Positions 29,167 through 37,336 of a DNA stretch of 64,000 nt are shown here, piece after piece. The notes under the pieces were generated by a model that made no database searches, had not been told where the DNA came from, and saw only the letters and a program-made list of their open reading frames with translations. Location: the NCBI RefSeq assembly GCF_003075095.1, contig NZ_QCZF01000008.1:1-64000 (forward strand), in the 5' to 3' direction. Each line of letters opens with the position of its first letter. The stretch's first letter is position 1. The DNA comes from Blastococcus litoris. Its GTDB lineage: Bacteria; Actinomycetota; Actinomycetes; Mycobacteriales; Geodermatophilaceae. Both the position numbers and the translations under genes were made by a program.

Positions 29167-30461
29167 TGGCGCTGCAGGTCTTCACCGCGGTCACCGGGGC
29201 GGCCTGGGAGTCCGAGCTGGTCGGTGCGCTCGACCGCGCCGACCACGGGGTCACCGTGGTGCGCCGGTGCGTCGACGTCTCGGAGCTGCTGGCGGTCGCG
29301 GCCACCGGCACCGGGCAGGCGGCCCTCCTGTCGGCCGAGCTCCGGCGGCTGGACGGGGACGCCGTCGCGCGCCTCGAGGCCGCCGGTGTCGCGGTGGTCG
29401 GCCTCGTCGAGCCCGGTGACGAGCGGGCCGCCGACCGCCTGCGGCAGCTGGGCGTGCGCCAGGTGCTGCCGGCCGACGCGGACCCGGAGGCCATCGCGCA
29501 GGCGCTGCGGGAGGCGGTGGCCGGGGCCCCGGCCGCGGGCCGCGACGTCGCGGACCCCCGGGCCGCGCTGCCGGTGCTGGGCGCGCCCGACGAGCTGGAG
29601 GAGCGCCCGGCCGGCCGCGGCCGCGTCGTCGCGGTGTGGGGCCCGACCGGGGCGCCCGGCCGGACCACCGTCGCCGTCGGCGTCGCGGACGAGCTGTCGC
29701 GCCTGGGCATGTCGACGTTGCTCGTCGACGCCGACGTCTACGGCGGGGTCGTCGCGCAGATGCTGGGGCTGCTCGACGAGTCGCCGGGCCTGGCCGGCGC
29801 CGCCCGCCTCGCGGCCGCGGGCACTCTCGACGGCGCGGGGCTGGTGCGGCTCGCCTGGGCGGTGCGGCCGCACTTCCGGGTGTTGACCGGTCTCGCCCGC
29901 GCCGACCGCTGGCCCGAGCTGCGGCCGCGGGCGGTGGGGGCGGTCCTGGAGGAGGCGCGCCGGTTGGCCGGGACCACGGTGGTCGACTGCGGCTTCAGCT
30001 TGGAGGACGACGAGGAACTCTCCTTCGACACCGCCGCGCCGCGGCGGAACGGGGCGACCCTCGCCGTCCTCGAGGAGGCCGACACCGTGCTGTGCGTCAG
30101 CGGGGCCGACCCGGTCGCCCTGCAGCGGAGCATCCGGGCGCTCGGCGAGCTGCGGGACGTCCTGCCCGACGTCGACCCGGTCCTGGTGGTCAACCAGGTG
30201 CGCCGCGGGCCAGTCCCAGGGGATCCGCGCCGGGAGATCGGTGAGGCGTTCGAGCGCTTCGCGGGCAGGGAGGTCCGGTTCTTCCTGTCGGCGGACCGGC
30301 GCGCCACGGATGCCGCGCTGGCGTCGGGACGCACGCTGGCGGAGGTCGCCGGCGGATCGCCGCTGCGTACGGAGCTGCGCGCGCTGGCCGCTGCGGTGGC
30401 GGACGTCCCGCTACCGGCCGGGCGCCGCCGAGGGCTGCGCCGTGGCGCTGTCGCGGGATGA
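29166..30461 (+). CDS. CpaE/MinD-like P-loop ATPase
   Basis: A 431-residue protein with an N-terminal ~130-residue receiver-like domain lacking clear phosphorylation residues, a linker, and a MinD/CpaE-type ATPase domain (~150-410): VVAVWGPTGAPGRTTVAVGVADELS, LLVDADVYGGVVAQMLGL, then TVVDCGFSLEDDEELSFDTAAPRRNG and VLCVSGADPVALQRSIR. The deviant Walker A (159-168) carries Arg where the P-loop Lys is expected (GRTT not GKTT), so nucleotide hydrolysis is uncertain. Pairing with the SAF protein mirrors CpaB-CpaE of Tad systems. Confidence 0.84.
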   Translation: MALQVFTAVTGAAWESELVGALDRADHGVTVVRRCVDVSELLAVAATGTGQAALLSAELRRLDGDAVARLEAAGVAVVGLVEPGDERAADRLRQLGVRQVLPADADPEAIAQALREAVAGAPAAGRDVADPRAALPVLGAPDELEERPAGRGRVVAVWGPTGAPGRTTVAVGVADELSRLGMSTLLVDADVYGGVVAQMLGLLDESPGLAGAARLAAAGTLDGAGLVRLAWAVRPHFRVLTGLARADRWPELRPRAVGAVLEEARRLAGTTVVDCGFSLEDDEELSFDTAAPRRNGATLAVLEEADTVLCVSGADPVALQRSIRALGELRDVLPDVDPVLVVNQVRRGPVPGDPRREIGEAFERFAGREVRFFLSADRRATDAALASGRTLAEVAGGSPLRTELRALAAAVADVPLPAGRRRGLRRGAVAG

Positions 30462-30523
30462 CGGCCGAGGTGTCCCGGCCCGCGGGTGCGCCGTAGCGTG
30501 AGCCACCGATCCCGAGGAGACAC

Positions 30524-31903
30524 ATGGTCGAGCGGCTGACCCGGCTGGACGCGTCCTTCCTCTACCTGGAGGAGCCGGACACCCCGATGCACGTCGGCGG
30601 TGTGCTGATCCTCGAGCGGCCTGCGGGCGGTGTCGAGGCGCTCGCGGACCTGGTGGAGGCGCGGTTGCCGCTCGTCCCGCGCTACCGGCAGCGGGTCGCC
30701 GAGGTGCCCGGGCACCTCGCCGACCCGGTCTGGGTGGACGACCCGGACTTCGACATCAACTACCACGTCCGCCGTTCGGGGCTGCCCCGGCCGGGCACCG
30801 AGGCGCAGCTGCTGGACCTGGTGTCGCGGCTGACCTCGCGCCCGCTCGACCGCCGTCGCCCGCTGTGGGAGGCGTACCTGGTCGACGGCTTGTCGGACAA
30901 CCGGGTCGCCGTCGTGACCAAGACCCACCCGGCGCTCGTCGACGGGCTCAGCGCGCTGGACATCGGGCAGGTGCTCCTGGACGTCGATCCGGACGCCCCG
31001 GCGCCGCACGCGGAGGAGTGGCGCCCGCAGCGGCCGCCCAACGGCGCGGCGCTGGTCTGGCAGGCGCTGGACGAGTACGTGCGGCGGCCCTCGGCGGTGG
31101 TGGACACCGTGCGCGGGGCGGTCACCGACGTCCGCTCGACGGCTGCACGGCTCACCGGGGTCGCCGGCGGGTTGCTGCGGACCGCGCGCAAGGCGGTCAT
31201 GCCGGCGCCGAACAGCCCCCTCAACGCCTCGGTGGGCCGTCAGCGACGGGTCGCGGTGGCGCGCGCCGAGCTCGACGACCTGAAGAAGATCCGCAAGGCC
31301 CACGGCGGCACGGTCAACGACGTGCTGCTGACCGTGGTGACCGGCGCGCTGCGCGAGTGGCTGCTCTCGCGGGGCGAGCCGGTCGTGGCCGGCACCTCGG
31401 TCCGGGCGCTGGTCCCGGTGTCGATGCAGGACGAGGACGCGTCGCCCGGGAACCGGGTCTCGTCGTACCTGGTGGACCTGCCGGTGGGCGAGCCGAACCC
31501 GCGGGTGCGGCTGACGCGGCTCAGCTACGCCATGCGGGGGATCGCGCTGCACGGCCAGTCCGTCGGCGCAGACAGCCTGATCGCGTTGACCGGATTCGCC
31601 CCGTCGACGCTGCACGCGCTGGGCGCCCGAGCGGCCCGCGGTCTCTCGCGCCGGCTGTTCAACCTGGTGGTGACGAACGTGCCGGGTCCGCAGCTGCCGC
31701 TCTACGCCTCGGGCAGCCGGATGCTGGAGGTCTTCCCGGTCGTCCCGCTGGCACGTGGGCAGGGCCTGTCCATCGGGATGACCAGCTACGACGGCCGGGT
31801 GTACTTCGGCTTCAACGCCGATCGCGACGGTGTGGGGGACGTCGACGTCCTGGCCGATCTGGTGGAGCAGGAGGTCGGCGAGCTGGTGGAGACCGCGGGC
31901 TGA
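30524..31903 (+). CDS. WS/DGAT-family acyltransferase-like protein with altered active site
   Basis: A 459-residue protein of the wax ester synthase/diacylglycerol acyltransferase family: MVERLTRLDASFLYLEEPDTPMHVGG, PLDRRRPLWEAYLVDGL, GGTVNDVLLTVVTGALREWL and the C-terminal LFNLVVTNVPGPQLPLYASG are all clear. The catalytic HHxxxDG reads HPALVDG (residues 135-141): the second His, the presumed general base, is Pro. Family-typical triacylglycerol synthesis is therefore doubtful without experiment. The gene lies 62 bases after the CpaE-like gene. Confidence 0.86.
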   Translation: MVERLTRLDASFLYLEEPDTPMHVGGVLILERPAGGVEALADLVEARLPLVPRYRQRVAEVPGHLADPVWVDDPDFDINYHVRRSGLPRPGTEAQLLDLVSRLTSRPLDRRRPLWEAYLVDGLSDNRVAVVTKTHPALVDGLSALDIGQVLLDVDPDAPAPHAEEWRPQRPPNGAALVWQALDEYVRRPSAVVDTVRGAVTDVRSTAARLTGVAGGLLRTARKAVMPAPNSPLNASVGRQRRVAVARAELDDLKKIRKAHGGTVNDVLLTVVTGALREWLLSRGEPVVAGTSVRALVPVSMQDEDASPGNRVSSYLVDLPVGEPNPRVRLTRLSYAMRGIALHGQSVGADSLIALTGFAPSTLHALGARAARGLSRRLFNLVVTNVPGPQLPLYASGSRMLEVFPVVPLARGQGLSIGMTSYDGRVYFGFNADRDGVGDVDVLADLVEQEVGELVETAG

Positions 31904-31951
31904 TCGGGCCGCCGGGATACCGTCGCGCTTTCGACGAAGGGAGCGACCCGG

Positions 31952-32464
31952 GTGCGCGTGTACCTGCCTGCCACCACCACGGTCCTGAGGACCCTGGTCG
32001 ACGAGGGCACCCTGCCCGGACCGCACACGGCCTTCGCGGTCACGCCGCAGCTGCGCGAGTTCTACGAGCTCAGCGACGCCGAGGCCGACCTCGAGGAGCT
32101 CGAGTACGCCGCGCTGCTCGGTGCGGCCAGGGCCAGCCTGCGGCTGATCGACGTGGACCCGACGGCCGCTCGCCGGAGGGTCGTCGTCGCTGCTGACGTG
32201 GCCGACGACTCGGTCCGGCCGATCGACGACCCGGACACCGACCGGGGCGCGGTCCGCGTCGAGGCCGACATCCGCGTCCGCGACGTCGCCAGCGCCCACA
32301 TCGACGGCACCGACGCCGAGGACGACGTCCGCGCGGCCGTGAACGTCGTGCTCGAGGCCGACCTCGGCAGCGAGGACGCGCAGTTCGTGGTCGACCAGGT
32401 GGAGGGTCACGAGCTCGCCTGGTACGCCAGCCAGGAGATGGGCTCGGCGCTCGAGCTGCTCTGA
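31952..32464 (+). CDS. DUF6912 family protein
   Basis: A 170-residue acidic protein starting MRVYLPATTTVLRTLVDEGTLPGPHTAFAVTP, typical of DUF6912. EEDLE-like acidic helices and RRVVVAADVADDSV follow, ending HELAWYASQEMGSALELL. Function is unknown. GTG with GAAGGGAG about 12 bases upstream. Its last 58 bases overlap, on the opposite strand, the end of the FHA-FtsK gene. Confidence 0.85.
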   Translation: MRVYLPATTTVLRTLVDEGTLPGPHTAFAVTPQLREFYELSDAEADLEELEYAALLGAARASLRLIDVDPTAARRRVVVAADVADDSVRPIDDPDTDRGAVRVEADIRVRDVASAHIDGTDAEDDVRAAVNVVLEADLGSEDAQFVVDQVEGHELAWYASQEMGSALELL

Positions 32465-35400
32465 GCCTGCTCCGGGGCGCCGGCCGACGCCTCCCGGCGG
32501 GCCACCTGGACCCGCTGCAGGGTCCCGCCCGCGACCAGCCAGCCGCTACCGGGCCGCTGGGGGACTGGCGTGCGCGGCAGCCGGACCCCCAGCAGATCGG
32601 CGTCGCCGGGACCGGGGCAGAGCAGCACGCCCGTCCGGTTGCGCCGGAGCGCGGCGACCGGCCCCTGGTAGTGCGTCGACAACTGGCCGGCGTGCGCCGC
32701 GGCGAGCAGCGCCACGCGGGAGCTGCTGCCGACCGGGATGCAGGTCAGGGCGGGCGCGTCCGCCGGGTTGCCCAGGTCGTCGGCGACGACCACGCCCGGG
32801 CGTCCCTCCAGCGCGTCGATCCACGCGGCGGCCGCGGACTCGTCGGCTCGGTCGACGACGCGCGCCCCCGAAAGCGGCGGCCCCGTGTCCGCCCACGGCG
32901 GCCGGCCGACGACGAGGACCGCCGCACCCATCGCGTGCACGTGCTGGGCGAACGCGGTCAGCGCCGAGGAGCGCCCGCTGCCCGGCGGACCGCTCACCAG
33001 CAGCCCGCCGGTGCGCAGCAGGTCCACCGTCATCGGCCCACCCTCGTCACCCCCGGGGCCGACGACGAGCGGCAGCGTGCCGGAGCTCCTGAGTGCCGGC
33101 TCGGGCAGCGGGAGCAGGGCATCGGCGGGGAGCACCGCGATGCGCAGCGGCAGGGCAGGAGTCGTCCCGCTGGGCAGGGCCGGCGCGACCGGGCGGGGGA
33201 GGGCGAGCTGGCACTCCCGAGCCTCCTCGCCCACGAGCGCCCGGCCGGGCGGCCGGTGGGCGGGAACGCTCCTGGCGCTGATCCCGGCCACCGCGTAGTC
33301 GGCACGGTCGGGCAGCGGCAGGACGAGGCGCTGCCGGGCCACCGCCGCCAGCCGCCCGCCCGGGATCGCCCGTTCCGCCGTGGCCACGCACGTGACGCCG
33401 ACGGCGGCGCCGTCGCGCATGACCCGCAGCAGGTTGCCCGAGCCGCGCCCGGGATCGTTCTCGTCGAGCAGGGTGCTGATGGCCTCGACCCCGTCGACGA
33501 GCAGCAGGATGGTCGGACGTCCACCCGACGAGGTGGCCGACCGCCGGTCGGCCACCTCCTGGGCGAGCCGGTCGACCAGCCGCACCGTCCGGAGCGCGTC
33601 CTCACCGCCGATCACCGTGCCGCCGTGCGGCAGCCGGCCGGCTTCAGCGGCCACTGTGCCGGCGCCGGCTTCGAGGACGTGCACGTGCAGCTCGTCGGGG
33701 CCGAACCGGCTGACCGCCTCGGCCAGGACGGCCCGGAGCAGGGTGGATCGCCCGCTCCGTGGGCCGCCGACGGCAAGCCACGTCCCGCCCTGATCGAGGT
33801 CCAGCTGGAGGAGGTGCTGCGTCTGGCGCTCCGGGTCGTCGACGAGACCGAGCGGCAGCAGAGCCCTGCCGGGGGCGGACCTGCGGACGTGTTCGTCCAG
33901 GGCGTCGGGGGCGAGGCGGTCGGGCAACGGCGGGCACCAGGGACGGTGCGGTGCCCGTGCGCCGCTCGTCCGGAAGCGGTGGACGAGCGCGGTGCACAGC
34001 CGGGCGAGGTCGCTGTCCCCGTCCCGCGGCCGCGGTGCCGGCGGGGATACCACGGTCACGGGCCAGGTCCAGGGCCGGACGGTCGGCCGCGTCGCGGTCG
34101 GAACAGGCGCGGGGGCGGCCACCCGTGCCACCTGGAGCAAGGTCGGGGCGGCGCTCCCCGAGCGGAGCCAGGCGCGGCCTGGCCGGTCCAGCGGGAGGTG
34201 GGCAGCCTGCGGCGTCCCGAGGACGTCGCGCGACTCCGCCTCGTCGGTGGTGCGCAGGCAGATGCGCAGGCTGCAGTTGGCCCGGATCTCCGGTGAGACC
34301 ACACCGCTGGGCCGCTGGGTGGCGAGCACGAGGTGCACGCCCAGCGATCGCCCGCGCTGGGCGATCGCGATGAGCCCCGGCACGAACTCCGGCAGCTCGT
34401 CGGACAGTCCTGCGAACTCGTCGACGACGATGACGAGGCGGGCGAGGTCGGCGTCGGGAGGGAGGGCGGCGATGTCGGCCACGCCGTGGTCGGCCAGGAC
34501 CTGCTCCCGTCGGGTCAGCTCGGCGGCGAGGGAGCGCAGCGCCCGCGCGGTCGTCTGGCCGTCCAGGTCGGTCAGGAGCCCGACGGTGTGGGGCAGCGCG
34601 GCGGCCTCGGCGAAGGCGGCGCCGCCCTTGTAGTCCACGAGCAGGAAGGAGCAGCGGTCGGGCGCGTGGTTCACGGCCAGGCCCGCGATGAGGGTCTGCA
34701 GGAGCTCCGACTTCCCGGAGCCGGTCGTGCCGGCGACGAGGGCGTGCGGCCCCTGCCGGCACAGGTCCACGACGAGCGGGCTGTGAGCGGTGCGTCCCAG
34801 GGGGGCGAGGAGCCGGTCCCGGTCCCTCGGCCAGGGACCCGGCGTGCTGCCCCCGTCTCCGTCGACCAGGTCGAGCAGACGGACCTCGCGCGGCAGGGTG
34901 GCGTGCGATGTCCCCGGCTCCAGAGCGCCGAGGTCCCGGGCGATCTCGGCGGCCACGGGCAGTGCCAGGCGGTCCACCACCACCGGCTCCCGGTCGGGGA
35001 CGCCCTGACGGCTCAGCACGGCGGCGTCGCCGGTCTCCCCGGTCAGGCGCAGCAGCGCGTCCACCTCGACCGCGATGTCGTCGGCGCCGTCGGGGAGGGC
35101 CACGGTGACGACACCGAGGTCGCGTGCGCCGCGGAGCGCGGCCGCGCTCCGCGGTTCGAGCGGCCCGTCGACGACCACCACCAGCCAGCCGAGCTGCTCG
35201 GGAGGACCGCCGGCCACGGCCCGCCGTGCCGCGGTGATGGACGCGAGGCGCCGGTGGACGTCGTCGCCCCCACCGGGGTGCAGCTGGTCCTCCGGGTCGG
35301 GCAGCACGAGGACGCCGGCCGGATCCAGGTGTGGCAGCCAGCGGACCCACGTCCAGTCGCGGAGCCGATCCGCCGACGACAGGAGCAGGAGGTCGACCTC

Positions 35401-36660
35401 GCCCGGCGCGTGCAGCGAGCAGAGCTGGGCGAGGATCGAGCGGAGCACGCCGGTCGCCCGCTCGCGAGGTCCGACGACACCGAGCCCACCCGTCCCGCGG
35501 AGCTCGACGAGGACCGGGACGTGCGGCGCCGTGGCACGTTCACGAGCCCCCTCCCCGTCGATGCGGCTGACTCGCGTGGGGCCGGGGCCGCTGCCGATGC
35601 GGACGACGAGCGCCTGGTCGTCGGACCGCGACCTGCTCCACAGCAGGGAGGTGCGGCGACGGACAGCGCCGGCGACCGTCGCGAGGTCGGGGTGCGCCGC
35701 CTCGGCGGTCCGAACGTCCATGCGGACGGCGTCGGCGAGCCGGCGCTCGGCTGCGTGCAGCTCGACCGCGTGCGCGGCCGCCTCCCGCCGACCGCTGCGA
35801 CGTCCGTTCCAGCGCTCGGAGAGCCAGGTGCCCAGCGCCACGACCGGGCTCAGCAGAGCGAAGAACAGGAACGTCGGGGTGTGCAGCAGCCACGCCATCG
35901 CCACACCGGCGATGGCGGGGACGGCGATCGCTATCAGCGCGAGCCGACGCCGGGGTGCCGGCGCCGGAGGGCGCGGGAAGCGGACCTCGACCTCCGGCGC
36001 CGGAGCCGACAGCCGGGGGAGTGGACGCACCCGACGGCGCCCACCGGCTCCGGCGTCCAGGGGCACGGACGGCTCCACCGTCCCCGTGAGGCGAAGGGCG
36101 CTCGCCCCCAGGCGGAGTACGGCACCCGTAGGCCACTCGCAGGGTTCCCGCGCGAGCTCGTGGTCGTCGAGCAGGGAGCCGTTGCTCGACCCCAGATCGG
36201 CCAGCCGGACGGTGCCCCCGCCCACGTGGACGACCACGTGCCGGCGGGACACGTCCGGGTCGGCGAGCCGGATCGTCGCGTCTCCGCTGCGGCCCACGAC
36301 GTGCTCGCCCTGACCGAGCGGGATCGTCCGGCCGGCGTCGGGGCCGCCGACGACGTGCAGCTCGAGGGCACTGACGGGGCGCCCCTCGCGGATGCGTCGT
36401 CCCGGCCTGCCCACCCCGAGGACCGCGCCGTGGTCGAGAACGGCTGCGGTGAGCGGTGTGTCGTCGGCCAACCGGGTCGACCCGGCCCACAGACCCTCGA
36501 CGGGTCGGCCGAGGAGTTCCGCGACCACCGTCAGCACCTCGGACAGGGGTGCGTCGGCGGACGCCACCACCTCGACGTCGACCGCCCCGAAGTCTCCGGT
36601 CAACGTCCAGCAGCGGGCGGCCGGTGGACGGGACGGCAGGTCGGCCGGGGCGGGGATCAC
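32407..36660 (-). CDS. FHA-domain FtsK/SpoIIIE ATPase (EssC/EccC-like, type VII secretion family)
   Basis: A ~1417-residue membrane ATPase. Residues ~20-90 form a small beta-grasp/FHA-like N-domain. Residues 98-195 form a canonical FHA domain (VVGRSGDATIRL, DVSRRH, LGSSNGSLLD), with two membrane helices at ~240-280. A first FtsK ATPase follows with intact Walker A (GTTGSGKS, 644-651) and Walker B (VIVVDEFA, 743-750), then TQRPSGVVSPEIRANCS and DVLGTPQAAHLPLD as in EccC. Second and third P-loop domains start at GGPRSGRS (965-972) and GPPGSGRS (1224-1231), both with Arg for Lys. FHA plus three ATPase modules resembles firmicute EssC. It is divergent from a WXG100 gene. Start GTG 36660 is the most sensible, but no strong ribosome site is seen. 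Confidence 0.88.
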   Translation of the reverse strand: MIPAPADLPSRPPAARCWTLTGDFGAVDVEVVASADAPLSEVLTVVAELLGRPVEGLWAGSTRLADDTPLTAAVLDHGAVLGVGRPGRRIREGRPVSALELHVVGGPDAGRTIPLGQGEHVVGRSGDATIRLADPDVSRRHVVVHVGGGTVRLADLGSSNGSLLDDHELAREPCEWPTGAVLRLGASALRLTGTVEPSVPLDAGAGGRRRVRPLPRLSAPAPEVEVRFPRPPAPAPRRRLALIAIAVPAIAGVAMAWLLHTPTFLFFALLSPVVALGTWLSERWNGRRSGRREAAAHAVELHAAERRLADAVRMDVRTAEAAHPDLATVAGAVRRRTSLLWSRSRSDDQALVVRIGSGPGPTRVSRIDGEGARERATAPHVPVLVELRGTGGLGVVGPRERATGVLRSILAQLCSLHAPGEVDLLLLSSADRLRDWTWVRWLPHLDPAGVLVLPDPEDQLHPGGGDDVHRRLASITAARRAVAGGPPEQLGWLVVVVDGPLEPRSAAALRGARDLGVVTVALPDGADDIAVEVDALLRLTGETGDAAVLSRQGVPDREPVVVDRLALPVAAEIARDLGALEPGTSHATLPREVRLLDLVDGDGGSTPGPWPRDRDRLLAPLGRTAHSPLVVDLCRQGPHALVAGTTGSGKSELLQTLIAGLAVNHAPDRCSFLLVDYKGGAAFAEAAALPHTVGLLTDLDGQTTARALRSLAAELTRREQVLADHGVADIAALPPDADLARLVIVVDEFAGLSDELPEFVPGLIAIAQRGRSLGVHLVLATQRPSGVVSPEIRANCSLRICLRTTDEAESRDVLGTPQAAHLPLDRPGRAWLRSGSAAPTLLQVARVAAPAPVPTATRPTVRPWTWPVTVVSPPAPRPRDGDSDLARLCTALVHRFRTSGARAPHRPWCPPLPDRLAPDALDEHVRRSAPGRALLPLGLVDDPERQTQHLLQLDLDQGGTWLAVGGPRSGRSTLLRAVLAEAVSRFGPDELHVHVLEAGAGTVAAEAGRLPHGGTVIGGEDALRTVRLVDRLAQEVADRRSATSSGGRPTILLLVDGVEAISTLLDENDPGRGSGNLLRVMRDGAAVGVTCVATAERAIPGGRLAAVARQRLVLPLPDRADYAVAGISARSVPAHRPPGRALVGEEARECQLALPRPVAPALPSGTTPALPLRIAVLPADALLPLPEPALRSSGTLPLVVGPGGDEGGPMTVDLLRTGGLLVSGPPGSGRSSALTAFAQHVHAMGAAVLVVGRPPWADTGPPLSGARVVDRADESAAAAWIDALEGRPGVVVADDLGNPADAPALTCIPVGSSSRVALLAAAHAGQLSTHYQGPVAALRRNRTGVLLCPGPGDADLLGVRLPRTPVPQRPGSGWLVAGGTLQRVQVARREASAGAPEQAQSSSSAEPISWLAYQASS

Positions 36661-36711
36661 GGTCGCGATCGTGTCCCGCGCCGCCGCGCGGCGGGGTGGC
36701 CCGGGCGGATC

Positions 36712-36739
36712 TGTGGACAGCGCACCGCTTGTGGACAGC
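36712..36739. repeat. two direct repeats of TGTGGACAGC in the WXG100/ATPase promoter region
   Basis: The word occurs at 36712-36721 and 36730-36739, 18 bases start to start, in the 153-bp divergent region. A TAGCGT -10-like box for the WXG100 gene lies at 36766-36771, placing the repeats at about -66 to -39, a typical activator position. Each is one base from the reverse complement of a DnaA box (TTGTCCACA). Confidence 0.5.
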
Positions 36740-36813
36740 CGGAGCAGCCGGAGTGAGTCACGTCCTAGCGTTCGCCGCCACCGGGACGGACCCGGAACCC
36801 CCGAGGAGGAACC

Positions 36814-37107
36814 GTGAAGGTCGACATCGCCACCCTGCAGCACATGGCCGGGCAGTGCCGGGCCGAGGCCGCCGACACCGCCGGCCGGCACGCCACCCTG
36901 TCCAGCAGCATCAACACCTCCGTGCTCGACGGCTGGACCGACAGCCAGGCGGCCGTGCAGTTCAGCGAGCTCTACGAGCAGTGGCGGATGTCCGCTCAGG
37001 GCGTCAGCGACGCGCTGACCGGTATGGGGTCGTTGCTCACCAGCGTCGCGTCGTCGTACCAGCAGCACGAGGCCGACATGGCCGCCCGGATCGGCGCGAT
37101 GCTCTGA
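36814..37107 (+). CDS. WXG100 family protein
   Basis: A 97-residue helix-turn-helix hairpin protein of the ESAT-6/WXG100 family, exported as a dimer by type VII secretion. Two amphipathic helices (~4-36 and ~46-93) flank the turn, which reads WTD (41-43) instead of WxG. Near the C-terminus YQQHE (82-86) matches the YxxxD/E export signal. GTG start with GAGGAGG upstream. Only one WXG100 gene is present, suggesting a homodimer as in firmicutes. It is divergent from the FHA-FtsK ATPase, its likely export motor. Confidence 0.9.
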   Translation: MKVDIATLQHMAGQCRAEAADTAGRHATLSSSINTSVLDGWTDSQAAVQFSELYEQWRMSAQGVSDALTGMGSLLTSVASSYQQHEADMAARIGAML

Positions 37108-37336
37108 CCGGCGCGCGGGGCAGCGGCCCCCGGTCCGGCGGGCGAACGGTCATGGCGCCGCCGCCCCGCGTCCCGGTGGTCCAGGAGGCGACGCCGGGTG
37201 ACGTCCGTAAGATCACCACCCGTCCAGGCGGGTCACCGGTGCTTCGCGATGGGCAGCCGGCCCGCTGCGCGTGCGCGCGGGCCTGCCGCTCCGGCGCCCG
37301 GTGCGCCGCCGTCGTCGTGAGGTCGGGAGCCAGCAC

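Noticed and set aside
36712-36739. A replication origin, suggested by DnaA-box-like repeats
   Set aside because: Only two near-matches, no AT-rich unwinding region and no dnaA/dnaN/gyrB genes nearby.
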